A program made the position numbers and the translations under genes. Positions 42,263-51,132 of a DNA stretch of 64,000 nucleotides are shown here, piece by piece. The notes below the pieces were generated by a model. That model worked only from the letters and a program-made list of their open reading frames with translations, had not been told where the DNA came from and ran no database searches. The stretch's first letter is position 1. Every line of letters starts with the position of its first letter. This stretch comes from Streptomyces sp. HNM0574 (GTDB lineage Bacteria; Actinomycetota; Actinomycetes; Streptomycetales; Streptomycetaceae): positions 1 through 64,000 of the forward strand of contig NZ_JAASAH010000005.1 of NCBI RefSeq assembly GCF_012726235.1, written 5' to 3'.

Positions 42263-43593
42263 CAGGCCGTGCCCGCGCAGCTCGGTGCGGTGAGGCCGGA
42301 GGGGCCCGCGTCGGCGCCGGGGGTGAGGCGCTGCGCGCTGTCCAGCAGCTCCTCGATGATCTCGTCCATCTCCAGCCGCCGCTCGATGCGTTCGAGGTCC
42401 GGCAGCCGCGCGGCGGTGGTGACCTTCTCCGGCGTCAGCAGCTGGCAGCAGTCCTCGTCGGGAAGTACGGAGATGTCCGCGGTGCCGATGCCCCGCGCCT
42501 CGTCGATGATCTCCTGCTTCTCCCAGCCGACCAGCGGGCGCAGCACCGGCAGGACGGACGCCTCGTCGACGGCGGCCAGGTTCTTCAGCGTCTGGCTGGC
42601 CACCTGCCCGAGGTTGTCGCCGGTCACCAGCGTCTCGGCGTGCAGCCGGCGCGCCAGTTCGCCCGCGGCGCGCACCATCAGCCGCCGCTGCGCCACCACT
42701 TGGTACCGCCCGGCCCCGACGATCGCCAGCTGCTTCTGGGCCGCGCCCATCGGCACGATGTGCAGCTTCCCGTCGGGCTGGTACCGGTTGAGCTCACGCG
42801 CCAGCGCGTACGCCTTGTACGCGGAGGACGGGTTCGTGTACGGCGCCCCGGTGAAGTGCACGAAATCGCAGCGCAGCCCGCGCCGCATCGCACGGTAGGC
42901 GGCGACGGGCGAGTCGTAGCCGCCGGAGAGCAGCACCAGGGCGCGGCCGCTGGTGCCCACCGGCAGACCGCCCTGCCCGCGCAGCCGCACCCGCGAGACG
43001 TACGTCTCGTGCTTCTCCACCTCGACGTTCAACTCGACGTCGGGGGCGGAGAGATCGACCGGGAGGCCGAGTTCGGCCTGCACCCGGGCGCCGATCAGGG
43101 CCGAGAAGCGGGAGGACTTCACGGGGAAGTTCTTGTCCCGGCGGCGGGCGCGGACGGCGAAGGTGATCCGCGGGTGCGCCTCGTCCCGCGCGGCGGACAG
43201 TTCCGCGACGGCCGCCGCGTAGATGTCCTCCTCCGTGGACGGGACGCGCACGGCCGGCTGCACGGTGTTGAACCCGATCACCCGGCGGACGCGCTCCACC
43301 AGCTCGTCCAGCCCGACCGCGTCCCCGTCACCGTCGCTCTCGCTGCCCACGACGGTGACGTTCGGCTCCTTCCGGATCCAGACGGAGCCCTCCAGGCCGC
43401 GCAGGGCCAGCCGCAGGTTGTCGCGCAGCCGGGCCTCGAAGTGCTCGCGGTTGCGGCCCCTGAGGAAGATCTCGCCGTGCTTGAGCAGGACACAGTGCCG
43501 TGCCCCGCTCCCCGCGGTCCTGGCCGCGGTCTCCCGGGACGCGGGCTGCCGGGGCACGGTCCGGTGGTCGCCGTCCGGCTGCTGCTGTGGCAC
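42262..43593 (-). CDS. thiI: tRNA uracil 4-sulfurtransferase ThiI (no rhodanese domain)
   Basis: A protein of 443 residues. An N-terminal ferredoxin-like region (LLKHGEIFLRGRNREHFEARLRDNL), a THUMP domain (about 90-200) and a PP-loop ATPase (ALVLLSGGYDSPVAAYRAMRRG) are followed by VTGDNLGQVASQTLKNL and LPDEDCCQLLTP. ThiI adenylates U8 of tRNA before sulfur transfer and can take part in thiazole synthesis. The C-terminal rhodanese domain of E. coli ThiI is absent, so sulfur must come another way. The GTG start has AAGGAG 7 bases upstream. A cobalamin riboswitch lies in its leader, surprising for thiI and explained by cobF downstream. Confidence 0.9.
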   Translation of the reverse strand: MPQQQPDGDHRTVPRQPASRETAARTAGSGARHCVLLKHGEIFLRGRNREHFEARLRDNLRLALRGLEGSVWIRKEPNVTVVGSESDGDGDAVGLDELVERVRRVIGFNTVQPAVRVPSTEEDIYAAAVAELSAARDEAHPRITFAVRARRRDKNFPVKSSRFSALIGARVQAELGLPVDLSAPDVELNVEVEKHETYVSRVRLRGQGGLPVGTSGRALVLLSGGYDSPVAAYRAMRRGLRCDFVHFTGAPYTNPSSAYKAYALARELNRYQPDGKLHIVPMGAAQKQLAIVGAGRYQVVAQRRLMVRAAGELARRLHAETLVTGDNLGQVASQTLKNLAAVDEASVLPVLRPLVGWEKQEIIDEARGIGTADISVLPDEDCCQLLTPEKVTTAARLPDLERIERRLEMDEIIEELLDSAQRLTPGADAGPSGLTAPSCAGTA

Positions 43594-43664
43594 GGAACTC
43601 TCCTTCGCGAGTCACGTCACGGACCCGGCCGCGGGTCGCGCGCTGCCGTGCACGGCTCTCGCGC

Positions 43665-43875
43665 ACGGGCAGTGGCAGGTCTTCGGACTGGTGGGCACGC
43701 CCGACGCGTTCGGGCATCTACTGGCCGTCGCTTCCCGGAGCCGCTCACCGCACTCCAGTGCTCGATGACGGCGGTCGTTCCCACTCACCGCTGCGGGGCA
43801 GTCCCGGACTCCCACCGGGTTCCCTCTTACGACGCGCCTGCCTGGCGGGCAGGGCGAACCAGCTGCACGTCCAGC
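43665..43875 (-). promoter_or_regulatory. Cobalamin (B12) riboswitch
   Basis: On the minus strand the conserved core GGGAACCCGGTGGGAGTCC then GGGACTGCCCCGCAGCGGT (43792-43826) is present. The B12 box AGTCCGAAGACCTGCC (43674-43689) follows, giving the order and spacing of the family. It lies in the leader of thiI-cobF, ending about 70 bases before the thiI start. Binding of cobalamin should reduce expression. Confidence 0.9.
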
Positions 43876-44099
43876 GTACGAAAGCCCCGGGCCCCCGGGT
43901 GCGCCGTGAACCCTCAGGGACGGACCCGCTCCCCGTAGGGGCCCGTACGGCCGGAGACGGACGGCGAAGCCGTCCCTGAGCCGTACGGAAACGGGCATTC
44001 GGCGCCAACAGACTGGAAAGGCGTCCACGGCGGACGCCTCGCAGCAGTCACAGCGGTACGGCCTCTCCGTGGCGGCCACCGCGGAGAAAGGACCACCGG

Positions 44100-44519
44100 A
44101 TGACCCGCGCCCTGCGCACCACCCTCCTCGCCGCCGGCGGCACCGCGCTCGCCCTGGGCCTCACCGCCTGCGGCTCGATGAACCCCTTCGACCGCCACCA
44201 GGAGAGGTCGGAGTACAAGACGGGGGCGGAGGCCAAGGAGGACCGCGCCTCCATGCCGCGCTGGCTGCCGGACGACGCGAGAGACGTGAAGTACGTGCTC
44301 TCCACCACCGGCGACGACCGCCTCCTCTCCTTCACCCCGAAGGACGGAAAGCTGCCCGCCCCGTGCAAGCCCGGCAAGCCCCAGGGCGAGCCGCAGCTCA
44401 AGGCCGACTGGTTCCCCGAGGGGACGGCCGCCAAGGCCGGCACCAACTGCGGCACCTGGTCGGGCCACCTCGCGGACGGCACCTTCACCGCCTGGCAGGA
44501 CAAGGCCACGGTCCGCTGA
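44100..44519 (+). CDS. Small secreted lipoprotein
   Basis: A protein of 139 residues. The signal sequence MTRALRTTLLAAGGTALALG ends in lipobox LTAC, so it should be lipid-modified and anchored outside. The mature part carries two cysteines (APCKPGKP and TNCGTWSGH), probably a disulfide, and a beta-rich C-terminus (VKYVLSTTGDDRLLSFTPKDG). AAAGGA lies 8 bases before the ATG. It is divergent from the thiI riboswitch. I do not recognise a functional family. Confidence 0.75.
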   Translation: MTRALRTTLLAAGGTALALGLTACGSMNPFDRHQERSEYKTGAEAKEDRASMPRWLPDDARDVKYVLSTTGDDRLLSFTPKDGKLPAPCKPGKPQGEPQLKADWFPEGTAAKAGTNCGTWSGHLADGTFTAWQDKATVR

Positions 44520-44570
44520 CCGGCCCGGCAACTCCCCTGCCGCAGCGCGGAGTTGGAAGCGCCCGGGGAA

Positions 44571-44612
44571 CGACGAAGGCCCCGGCCGGTTTCCCGGTCG
44601 GGGCCTTCGTCG
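44571..44612. terminator. Strong hairpin between lipoprotein gene and tRNA-Ser(GGA)
   Basis: CGACGAAGGCCCCG pairs with CGGGGCCTTCGTCG, with a further paired CCGG/CCGG inner stem. It can stop both the plus-strand lipoprotein gene and the minus-strand tRNA. A less perfect copy lies at 45127-45175. Confidence 0.8.
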
Positions 44613-44750
44613 TATTGCCCGGTGAAGGCAATGGCGGAGGATACGAGATTCGAACTCGTGAGGGGTTGCCCCCAACACGCTTTCCAAGCGTGCGCCCTAG
44701 GCCACTAGGCGAATCCTCCACGGAAAACTCTACAAGACGCGGAGGGGTGC
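44586..44750 (-). repeat. Duplicated tRNA-Ser(GGA) unit, copy 1
   Basis: About 165 bp including the terminator inner arm, the whole tRNA and some 30 bp upstream of it. It recurs at 45146-45310 in the same orientation, exactly 560 bp away. The tRNA parts are identical, with a few differences only upstream of the tRNA 5' end. Confidence 0.85.
44635..44719 (-). tRNA. tRNA-Ser (anticodon GGA), copy 1
   Basis: An 85-base type II tRNA. Acceptor arms GGAGGAT and ATCCTCC pair, the anticodon loop is TTGGAAA with anticodon GGA, and it has a long variable arm and T-arm GAGTTCGAATCTC. It reads UCC and UCU. An identical copy lies 560 bp away. Confidence 0.95.
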
Positions 44751-44821
44751 CTCTGCACACGCGCGCGGCCGCACCCCGTCCGCCGGTGAACGGTGCGCGG
44801 CGGCAAGCCGGTTGGGGCGCG

Positions 44822-45016
44822 TCAGGTGGAGCGCGTCCGGTGCTCGTCCCCCGGGTCCAGGACCTGGGCGCGGCCCTCGGCGGTCTGCTGGGCGTGCGGT
44901 TCGCCCGTCGGCTGGTGCGCGCCGTTGTGCGTGGTGGCGCGGCGGATGAACAGCGCGCCCACGACGATCAGGGCGAGCACGATCACGACGGCCAGGAAAG
45001 TGCCCACGGTCCTCAT
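44822..45016 (-). CDS. Small single-pass membrane protein between the tRNA copies
   Basis: A 64-residue protein: MRTVGTFLAVVIVLALIVVG with ALFIRR following forms one N-terminal transmembrane helix, then a hydrophilic His/Gln/Thr-rich tail (TTHNGAHQPTGEPHAQQTAE). GGGAG adjoins the ATG. It lies between two tRNA-Ser(GGA) genes and may share transcripts with them. No family recognised. Confidence 0.6.
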   Translation of the reverse strand: MRTVGTFLAVVIVLALIVVGALFIRRATTHNGAHQPTGEPHAQQTAEGRAQVLDPGDEHRTRST

Positions 45017-45145
45017 CTCCCATCCCGCAGCCGGTACCTGTGACCGATATACGAGCTTTGTCCCCGTAGTGCTCTCACTGTACTCCGGCCGTGGGTGGCC
45101 GCTCCCTGTGCGGAACGGGGGGTGGGGATACGACAAAAGCCCCGC

Positions 45146-45310
45146 CCGGTTTCCCGGTCGGGGCCTTCGTCGTATTGCCCGGTGAAGGCAATGGCGGAGG
45201 ATACGAGATTCGAACTCGTGAGGGGTTGCCCCCAACACGCTTTCCAAGCGTGCGCCCTAGGCCACTAGGCGAATCCTCCGCCGGAGACTCTACAAGACGC
45301 CGAGGGGTGC
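45146..45310 (-). repeat. Duplicated tRNA-Ser(GGA) unit, copy 2
   Basis: Direct repeat of 44586-44750 with the same tRNA and flanks. The close identity outside the tRNA points to a recent tandem duplication or gene conversion. Confidence 0.85.
45195..45279 (-). tRNA. tRNA-Ser (anticodon GGA), copy 2
   Basis: Identical in sequence to the tRNA at 44635-44719, with the same acceptor arms and anticodon GGA. It lies upstream of copy 1 in the direction of transcription, separated by the small membrane protein gene. Confidence 0.95.
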
Positions 45311-45424
45311 TCGCGAACCCGTGAGCCGGTGCCCGGGGTGCGCTGAGTCACAGGTCGGGGCGGTGCGGAACGGGTGTGCGTACGGGTTCGGTTCACGGGG
45401 CGGGGATCGGGTAAGGTGGGCGCA

Positions 45425-45510
45425 GCCCCTCACGTGGCGCTATCTCTCTGAACTCCCCCAGGGCCGGAAGGCAGCAAGGGTAGGAGGGCTCTGGCGGGTG
45501 CGTGAGGGGC
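45425..45510 (+). ncRNA. ffs: Small signal recognition particle RNA (4.5S type)
   Basis: GCCCCTCACG (45425-45434) pairs with CGTGAGGGGC (45501-45510) to close a long hairpin. The conserved apical part GGCCGGAAGGCAGCAAGGGT contains the GGAA tetraloop and the internal loop that Ffh binds. With Ffh it forms the SRP for membrane protein targeting. A position just before dnaX is common in actinobacteria. Confidence 0.9.
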
Positions 45511-45656
45511 GCTTGCGTTTCCGGGGTCGCTTTCTCGCCTTCCATCGGCTTCCGTCGCCCCGCTGTCATCTCCCGTACGCGGAACGTGACATGAGCGGTC
45601 CGGGCGGGGTTCGAGACTGGCGTCACTTGTCAGTCGTCCCCGATATCGTCGTAGTC

Positions 45657-48182
45657 GTGTCGTCCCTCGCCCTGTACCGCCGCTATCGCCCCGAGACCTT
45701 CGCGGAGGTCATCGGGCAACAGCACGTGACCGATCCGTTGCAGCAGGCCCTGCGCAACAACCGCGTGAACCACGCGTATCTGTTCAGCGGGCCGCGCGGC
45801 TGCGGCAAGACGACCAGTGCGCGCATCCTCGCCCGGTGCCTCAACTGCGAGCAGGGGCCGACGCCGACGCCCTGCGGCGAGTGCCGCTCCTGCCTCGACC
45901 TCGCGCGCAACGGCCCCGGCTCGATCGACGTGATCGAGATCGACGCCGCCTCGCACGGCGGTGTGGACGACGCGCGTGAGCTGCGCGAGAAGGCGTTCTT
46001 CGGCCCGGCCTCCAGCCGGTACAAGATCTACATCGTCGACGAGGCGCACATGGTCACCTCGGCGGGCTTCAACGCCCTGCTGAAGGTGGTCGAAGAGCCG
46101 CCCGAGCACCTCAAGTTCATCTTCGCGACGACGGAGCCCGAGAAGGTCATCGGCACCATCCGCTCGCGGACACACCACTACCCCTTCCGCCTCGTCCCGC
46201 CGGGCACGCTGCGCGACCACCTCGCCGAGGTCTGCGAGCGCGAGGACATCCCCGTCGACGACGCGGTGCTGCCGCTCGCCGTCCGGGCCGGCGCGGGCTC
46301 CGTGCGTGACTCCATGTCCGTCATGGACCAGCTGCTGGCCGGCGCGGGCGAGGACGGCGTGACGTACGCCATGGCCACCGCGCTCCTCGGGTACACGGAC
46401 GGCGCGCTGCTGGACGACGTGGTGGACGCCTTCGCCGTCGGTGACGGCGCCCGGGCCTTCGAGATCGTCGACCGCGTCATCGAGGGCGGGCACGACCCGC
46501 GCCGCTTCGTCGCCGACCTGCTGGAGCGGCTGCGCGACCTGGTGATCCTCGCCGCCGTCCCGGACGCCACCGACAGCGGACTGATCGACGCCCCGGGCGA
46601 CGTGGTGGAGCGGATGCGCGCGCAGGCGCAGGCCTTCGGCCCCGCCGAGCTGAGCCGCGCGGCCGACCTGGTCAACACCGGCCTGACGGAGATGCGCGGG
46701 GCGACGTCGCCGCGCCTCCAGCTGGAGCTGATCTGCGCCCGCGTCCTGCTCCCCGCGACGTACGGCGACGAGCGCTCCGTGCAGGCCCGGCTGGACCGGC
46801 TGGAGCGTGGTGCCGCCTTCGCCGGCCAGGGCGGCGCCCCGGCACCGGGCCTCCCCGAGGGGCTGAGCGGGCCCGCGGCGGCGCGTGCGGCCGTGACGGG
46901 TGCGGCTCCGGCTCCGGCCGCCGCGCCTTCGGCCGGGGGGCCTGCGCCCGGTGTCCCCGGTGGGCAGCCGGCCGCGCAGCCCGGGGGTGAACAGGCCGTT
47001 CCCGCGCCGCAGTCGGCGGCACCCGAGCCGCAGCCGCAGGCCCAGCAGCCCGCGCCCGCCGCGCAGGCCGCACCGCCCGCCGCCGCACCGCCCGCCCCCG
47101 CGTCGAAGCCCGGCGCGTGGCCGGGCGGTACCGGTGGCGACGGCGCCCCGGCCGGGGCCGGTGCGTCCGGCCCCGGTGCGTCCGGACCTGCCGCGTCCGG
47201 CCCCGGCGCGCAGTCCGGTGCGCAGGAACGTCAGCCGGGGGCATGGCCGACGGCCACGGCGCCCGGTTCCGGTGGCGGTGCCCAGGGCGGCGGCTCCCCA
47301 GGAGCAGGCGCCCAGGGCGGCGGCACCCCCGGAGCGTGGCCCGGCGCCGCGGCCCCCGCGTCGCAGGCCGCGCCCGCCGCGCAGCCCTCGGTGCCCCCGG
47401 CCCAGCCGCAGCCCGCGCAGCCGGAGGCGCAGGCTCCCGCGCCCGCCGCCGGCGGTCAGGACCCGGCGCAAGGGGCCGCGCAGGTACGGCAGATGTGGCC
47501 GACGGTGCTGGAGGCGGTCAAGAACCAGCGCCGCTTCACCTGGATCCTGCTCAGCCAGAACGCGCAGGTGCTCGGCTTCGACGGGACGACGCTCCAGCTG
47601 GGCTTCTCCAACGCGGGCGCGCGGGACAGCTTCAACAACAGCGGCAGCGAGGCGATGCTCCGGCAGGCGCTCCAGCAGGCGCTGAACGTCGACTGGAAGG
47701 TCGAGGCGGTCGTCGATCCCTCGGGCGGCGCGGGCGGCCCGTCCGGCGGCGGCCCGGGCCCCGGCGCGGGCGGCTTCGGCGGCGGACCGGGCGGACAGAG
47801 TGGCCCCGGCGGCGGGTTCGGCGGCGGGGGTTCCGCCCCGCAGCCGCCGCCCCCGGCCCCGGCACCGCCCGCCGGCCCGCCGCAGGGCGAGGCGCCGGGC
47901 GGCCAGGGCGCGGGCGGAGCGAGCGCTTCCGGTGCGCCGGGCGGCGGCGCGGCCGCGGGGGCGCGGCAGGCGCTCGCCGCGGCGCAGAGCGGCGGCGCAC
48001 CGTCCGGCCGGGCCGAGGGCGGCGCCGCGCCGGCCCCGGCGGAGGAGCCGTCGTGGGCGGGCGTCGAGGAGGACATGCCCGCCGAGGACGACCCGGATCT
48101 CGACGAGTCCGCCATGTCCGGGCACGACCTGTTCGTGCGCGAGCTGGGCGCGACCGTCATCGAGGAGTTCCACCACGAGTGA
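45657..48182 (+). CDS. dnaX: DNA polymerase III subunit gamma/tau
   Basis: A protein of 841 residues, the clamp-loader ATPase subunit. Walker A is GPRGCGKTT (about 45-53), a four-Cys zinc module follows (Cys64, 73, 76, 79), then DEAHMVTSAGFNALLKVVEEPP and FATTEPEKVIGTIRSR. Domain III ends near 380. A Pro/Ala/Gly/Gln-rich linker of over 200 residues with repeated PGAWP, a short conserved C-terminal domain (VRQMWPTVLEAVKNQRRFTWILLSQNAQVLGF) and an acidic end come last. The start GTG 45657 begins the conserved VSSLALYRRYRPETF; no ribosome site is visible, so the message may be leaderless. No obvious programmed frameshift for a short gamma form is seen. Confidence 0.95.
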   Translation: MSSLALYRRYRPETFAEVIGQQHVTDPLQQALRNNRVNHAYLFSGPRGCGKTTSARILARCLNCEQGPTPTPCGECRSCLDLARNGPGSIDVIEIDAASHGGVDDARELREKAFFGPASSRYKIYIVDEAHMVTSAGFNALLKVVEEPPEHLKFIFATTEPEKVIGTIRSRTHHYPFRLVPPGTLRDHLAEVCEREDIPVDDAVLPLAVRAGAGSVRDSMSVMDQLLAGAGEDGVTYAMATALLGYTDGALLDDVVDAFAVGDGARAFEIVDRVIEGGHDPRRFVADLLERLRDLVILAAVPDATDSGLIDAPGDVVERMRAQAQAFGPAELSRAADLVNTGLTEMRGATSPRLQLELICARVLLPATYGDERSVQARLDRLERGAAFAGQGGAPAPGLPEGLSGPAAARAAVTGAAPAPAAAPSAGGPAPGVPGGQPAAQPGGEQAVPAPQSAAPEPQPQAQQPAPAAQAAPPAAAPPAPASKPGAWPGGTGGDGAPAGAGASGPGASGPAASGPGAQSGAQERQPGAWPTATAPGSGGGAQGGGSPGAGAQGGGTPGAWPGAAAPASQAAPAAQPSVPPAQPQPAQPEAQAPAPAAGGQDPAQGAAQVRQMWPTVLEAVKNQRRFTWILLSQNAQVLGFDGTTLQLGFSNAGARDSFNNSGSEAMLRQALQQALNVDWKVEAVVDPSGGAGGPSGGGPGPGAGGFGGGPGGQSGPGGGFGGGGSAPQPPPPAPAPPAGPPQGEAPGGQGAGGASASGAPGGGAAAGARQALAAAQSGGAPSGRAEGGAAPAPAEEPSWAGVEEDMPAEDDPDLDESAMSGHDLFVRELGATVIEEFHHE

Positions 48183-48279
48183 GCGGGCGCGCGGCACCGC
48201 CTGAGCGCCCCGTGGTGCTCGCTCACGCGGGAGCGTCCGGCGGGACGTGCGCAGCGGAGCGGCCCGGTGTCGTTGGGTA

Positions 48280-48339
48280 CGCAGGGTGACGACTCAACCG
48301 TCCATTCCGCACCCAGAGTTCGTTTTCTGTCACCCTGCG
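48280..48339 (+). other. Spaced 11-bp inverted repeat between dnaX and ybaB
   Basis: CGCAGGGTGAC (48280-48290) and GTCACCCTGCG (48329-48339) are perfect complements with 38 bases between them, an AT-richer loop ending in TCGTTTTCT. It could be the dnaX terminator or a protein-binding dyad. The rest of 48183-48476 holds no gene. Confidence 0.45.
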
Positions 48340-48476
48340 CGACAGTCTGTCGGTGGCATTGTCGGGGTGTCGTATCTCGTACGCGTGCATGCCGGTATCG
48401 GCACGGCGGCGTGGAGTGTGAACACGTAGGCTCAGCTACGAGTACAAGACGTCGTCGACGAGCCAGGAGCCAAGTC

Positions 48477-48818
48477 GTGATTCCCGGTGGTGGCCAGCCC
48501 GACATGCAGCAGCTGCTGCAGCAGGCCCAGAAGATGCAGCAGGACCTCGCCACGGCTCAGCAGGAGCTTGCCGAGACGCCCGTGGAGGGTTCCGCGGGCG
48601 GCGGCCTCGTCCAGGCGACGGTGAACGGGGCCGGTGAGCTCAAGGGCCTCGTGATCGACCCCAAGGCCGTGGACCCGGAGGACACCGAGACCCTCGCGGA
48701 TCTCGTGCTCGCCGCCGTCCGCGACGCCACGGCAAGCGCCCAGGAACTCCAGCAGCAGAAGCTCGGCCCGCTCGCGCAGGGGCTGGGCGGCGGCGGGATG
48801 CCCGGGCTCCCCTTCTAG
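48477..48818 (+). CDS. YbaB/EbfC-family nucleoid-associated protein
   Basis: A protein of 113 residues starting at GTG with AGGAG 8 bases upstream. [75 protein letters not shown] is the typical YbaB pattern of a helix, a three-strand sheet and a second helix. These small dimers bind DNA without strong sequence preference. It lies between dnaX and recR, as in most bacteria. Confidence 0.95.
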   Translation: MIPGGGQPDMQQLLQQAQKMQQDLATAQQELAETPVEGSAGGGLVQATVNGAGELKGLVIDPKAVDPEDTETLADLVLAAVRDATASAQELQQQKLGPLAQGLGGGGMPGLPF

Positions 48819-48947
48819 CGCCTCCCGGGCGGGTGCCGGCCTCCGGCGCCCGCCCCGGTGCCCGTCTCCGGCGGATTGCTGGTGGCGGGGCCGCGCGGCA
48901 ACTACCGTTCGTAGAGCAGTTACTTCACAGGATTCGGAGCGGCATCC

Positions 48948-49547
48948 GTGTACGAAGGCGTGGTCCAGGACCTCATCGACGAACTGGGCAGGCTGCCCGG
49001 CGTCGGTCCCAAGAGCGCGCAGCGGATCGCCTTCCACATCCTCCAGGCCGAGCCGGCGGACGTACGCCGCCTCGCGCACGCGCTGACCGAGGTGAAGGAG
49101 AAGGTCCGCTTCTGCTCGGTCTGCGGGAACGTGGCGCAGGAGGAGCGCTGCCGTGTCTGCCTGGACCCGAGGCGTGACGGTTCGGTGATCTGCGTCGTGG
49201 AGGAGCCGAAGGACGTCGTCGCGATCGAACGCACCCGTGAGTTCCGCGGCTGCTATCACGTGCTGGGCGGGGCGATCAGCCCGATCGAGGGCGTCGGCCC
49301 GGACGACCTGCGGATACGGGAGCTGCTGGCCAGACTCGCGGACGGCGCCGTCAAGGAGCTGATCCTGGCCACGGATCCCAACCTCGAGGGCGAGGCCACG
49401 GCCACGTACCTGGCGCGCATGGTCTCGGCCATGGGCCTCAAGGTGACGCGGCTGGCGAGCGGCCTGCCCGTCGGGGGAGACCTGGAGTATGCCGACGAGG
49501 TCACGCTGGGGCGTGCCTTCGAGGGGAGAAGGTTGCTCGATGTCTGA
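48948..49547 (+). CDS. recR: Recombination protein RecR
   Basis: A protein of 199 residues. Features in order: the N-terminal HhH ([24 protein letters not shown]), zinc finger [16 protein letters not shown], and Toprim domain ([43 protein letters not shown]). The C-terminal part is [27 protein letters not shown]. RecR with RecO and RecF loads RecA onto gapped DNA. The start is GTG. The stop overlaps the next start by eight bases, implying coupling. Confidence 0.95.
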   Translation: MYEGVVQDLIDELGRLPGVGPKSAQRIAFHILQAEPADVRRLAHALTEVKEKVRFCSVCGNVAQEERCRVCLDPRRDGSVICVVEEPKDVVAIERTREFRGCYHVLGGAISPIEGVGPDDLRIRELLARLADGAVKELILATDPNLEGEATATYLARMVSAMGLKVTRLASGLPVGGDLEYADEVTLGRAFEGRRLLDV

Positions 49548-50205
49548 AGCCACGCTGAATTCGATCAAGGAGAACCCCGACGAGTTCTCCGTCCAGATCT
49601 CCGATCAGGTCGAGAGCTTCCTCGTCTCCGTCGCGGAGGTCGCCAAGGGCGACGACCCCGACAGTGCCGTCCCGTACCTGCTCCTGGAGCTGTCGCAGCT
49701 GCTCCTCGCGGGCGGGCGGCTCGGGGCGCACGAGGACTTCGTGCCCGACGAGCGGTACGAGCCGGACACCGGGCCCGAGGCCGACGTGGACGAGATGCGG
49801 CTGAAACTCGCCGCCCTGCTGGAGCCGGTGGACGTCTACTCCGAGGTCTTCGACCCCTACGTCCCACGCACCGCGCCCGTCGCCTGCCGGATCTCCGACG
49901 ATCTCGCCGACATCGTCACCGACCTGCGGCACGGCATGGCGCACTACCGCGCCGGCCGGATCAGCGAGGCCCTGTGGTGGTGGCAGTTCTCCTACCTGTC
50001 GAACTGGGGCCCCACCGCCTCCGCCGCCCTGCGCGCGCTCCAGTCGCTCGTCGCGCACGTCCGGCTCGACACCCCGCTCGACGAGTTGGACGGGCTGGAC
50101 ATCGACAGCAACGCCACCTCCGACGACGGTGAGCTGGAGGCCGAGGCAGGCAAGGTCATGGCCGCCGAGATCGGCCTTCCGCTGGGGCTCCAGCAGCGCA
50201 GCTGA
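49540..50205 (+). CDS. DUF5063-family protein
   Basis: A protein of 221 residues, acidic and mostly helical: [42 protein letters not shown], then a central [72 protein letters not shown]. The family has no known function but regularly follows recR in actinobacteria. GAGGGGAGAAGG precedes the ATG inside the recR coding end. A terminator closes the operon. Confidence 0.8.
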   Translation: MSEATLNSIKENPDEFSVQISDQVESFLVSVAEVAKGDDPDSAVPYLLLELSQLLLAGGRLGAHEDFVPDERYEPDTGPEADVDEMRLKLAALLEPVDVYSEVFDPYVPRTAPVACRISDDLADIVTDLRHGMAHYRAGRISEALWWWQFSYLSNWGPTASAALRALQSLVAHVRLDTPLDELDGLDIDSNATSDDGELEAEAGKVMAAEIGLPLGLQQRS

Positions 50206-50224
50206 CCAGGGAAAACGCTCTCGG

Positions 50225-50260
50225 GCCGCCGTTCCGCACCCGCGGGACGGCGGCCTTTTT
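50225..50260 (+). terminator. Terminator after the recR operon
   Basis: GCCGCCGTTCC pairs with GGGACGGCGGC with one mismatch and is followed by TTTTT (50256-50260), a classical intrinsic terminator. Confidence 0.85.
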
Positions 50261-50327
50261 GCCGCACCTCGCGGGCGCGCCTACCGTGGCCTGAGGGGCT
50301 GTGCCGCACGGAGCGGAGGAACGGATC

Positions 50328-51038
50328 ATGCCCGCGACGGGACGCATCCTGGTCGTCGTCACCAACACCGGCGAGTACCAGAAGGTCGGCATGCGCACCG
50401 GGCTCTGGCTCGGCGAGCTCACCCACTTCTGGGACGTCGCCGAGGGCCAGGGCTTCACGATGGACATCGCCAGCCCGCAGGGCGGCGGCGTACCGCTGGA
50501 CCCGGAGAGCCTTTCGGCCACGGTGCTCGCCGAGCTCGGCACGGAAGAGCGCTACCGGGACCGGCAGTTCATGGACCTCCTCGACGACACCCTGCGGGTC
50601 GCCGACGTCAACCCCGAGGACTACGACGCCATTTATCTCACCGGCGGTCACGGCGTCATGTTCGACTTCCCGCAGAGCCCCGAACTGGAGGCGCTGATGG
50701 CCCGGTTCTACGAGTCGGGCCGGGTCGTGTCGACGGTGTGCCACGGCGCGACGGGGCTGCTCAACGTCGACCTCTCGACGGGCGAACCCCTGGTCAGAGG
50801 GAAGCGCGTCACCGGATTCTCCTGGCCGGAGGAGGAGTTGGCGCACCGCGCGGACGCCGTTCCGTACAACCTGGAGGAGCAGCTGCGGAAGCTCGGCGCC
50901 GAATACACCGCCGCCGACGAGCCGTTCGAGCCGTACGTCGTGGAGGACGGAAACCTCGTCACCGGTCAGAACCCCGGCAGCGCGAGGGGCGTGGGGGAGG
51001 CCGTCGTGCGCCGTCTGCTCGCTCCAACAGGCGGCTGA
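50328..51038 (+). CDS. DJ-1/PfpI-family (Hsp31-like) protein
   Basis: A protein of 236 residues. RILVVVTNTGEYQKVGMRTGLWLGELTHFWDVAEGQGFTMDIASPQGG is the N-terminal half, YDAIYLTGGHGVMFDF the glycine-rich strand, and VVSTVCHGATGLLN carries the nucleophile Cys elbow with neighbouring His. The segment VPYNLEEQLRKLGAEYTAADEPFEPYVVEDGNLVTGQNPGSA is typical of the Hsp31 branch, which includes glyoxalase III-like and deglycase activities; the true activity is unproven. GGAGGA lies 7 bases before the ATG. Transcribed alone. Confidence 0.85.
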   Translation: MPATGRILVVVTNTGEYQKVGMRTGLWLGELTHFWDVAEGQGFTMDIASPQGGGVPLDPESLSATVLAELGTEERYRDRQFMDLLDDTLRVADVNPEDYDAIYLTGGHGVMFDFPQSPELEALMARFYESGRVVSTVCHGATGLLNVDLSTGEPLVRGKRVTGFSWPEEELAHRADAVPYNLEEQLRKLGAEYTAADEPFEPYVVEDGNLVTGQNPGSARGVGEAVVRRLLAPTGG

Positions 51039-51132
51039 ATTCCGTACGTTCGCTCCATTTCCGGTAGAGGGCCGACTAACTTCGCGTGGGACGACGCGGA
51101 GCGGACGGCCCGCTCCGGGAAAGGGGGGAGCG

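Noticed and set aside
46860..47480. Repetitive DNA in dnaX as a tandem repeat array
   Set aside because: The PGAWP and Pro/Ala/Gly repeats are imperfect and coding, a normal disordered linker of the tau subunit in Streptomyces.
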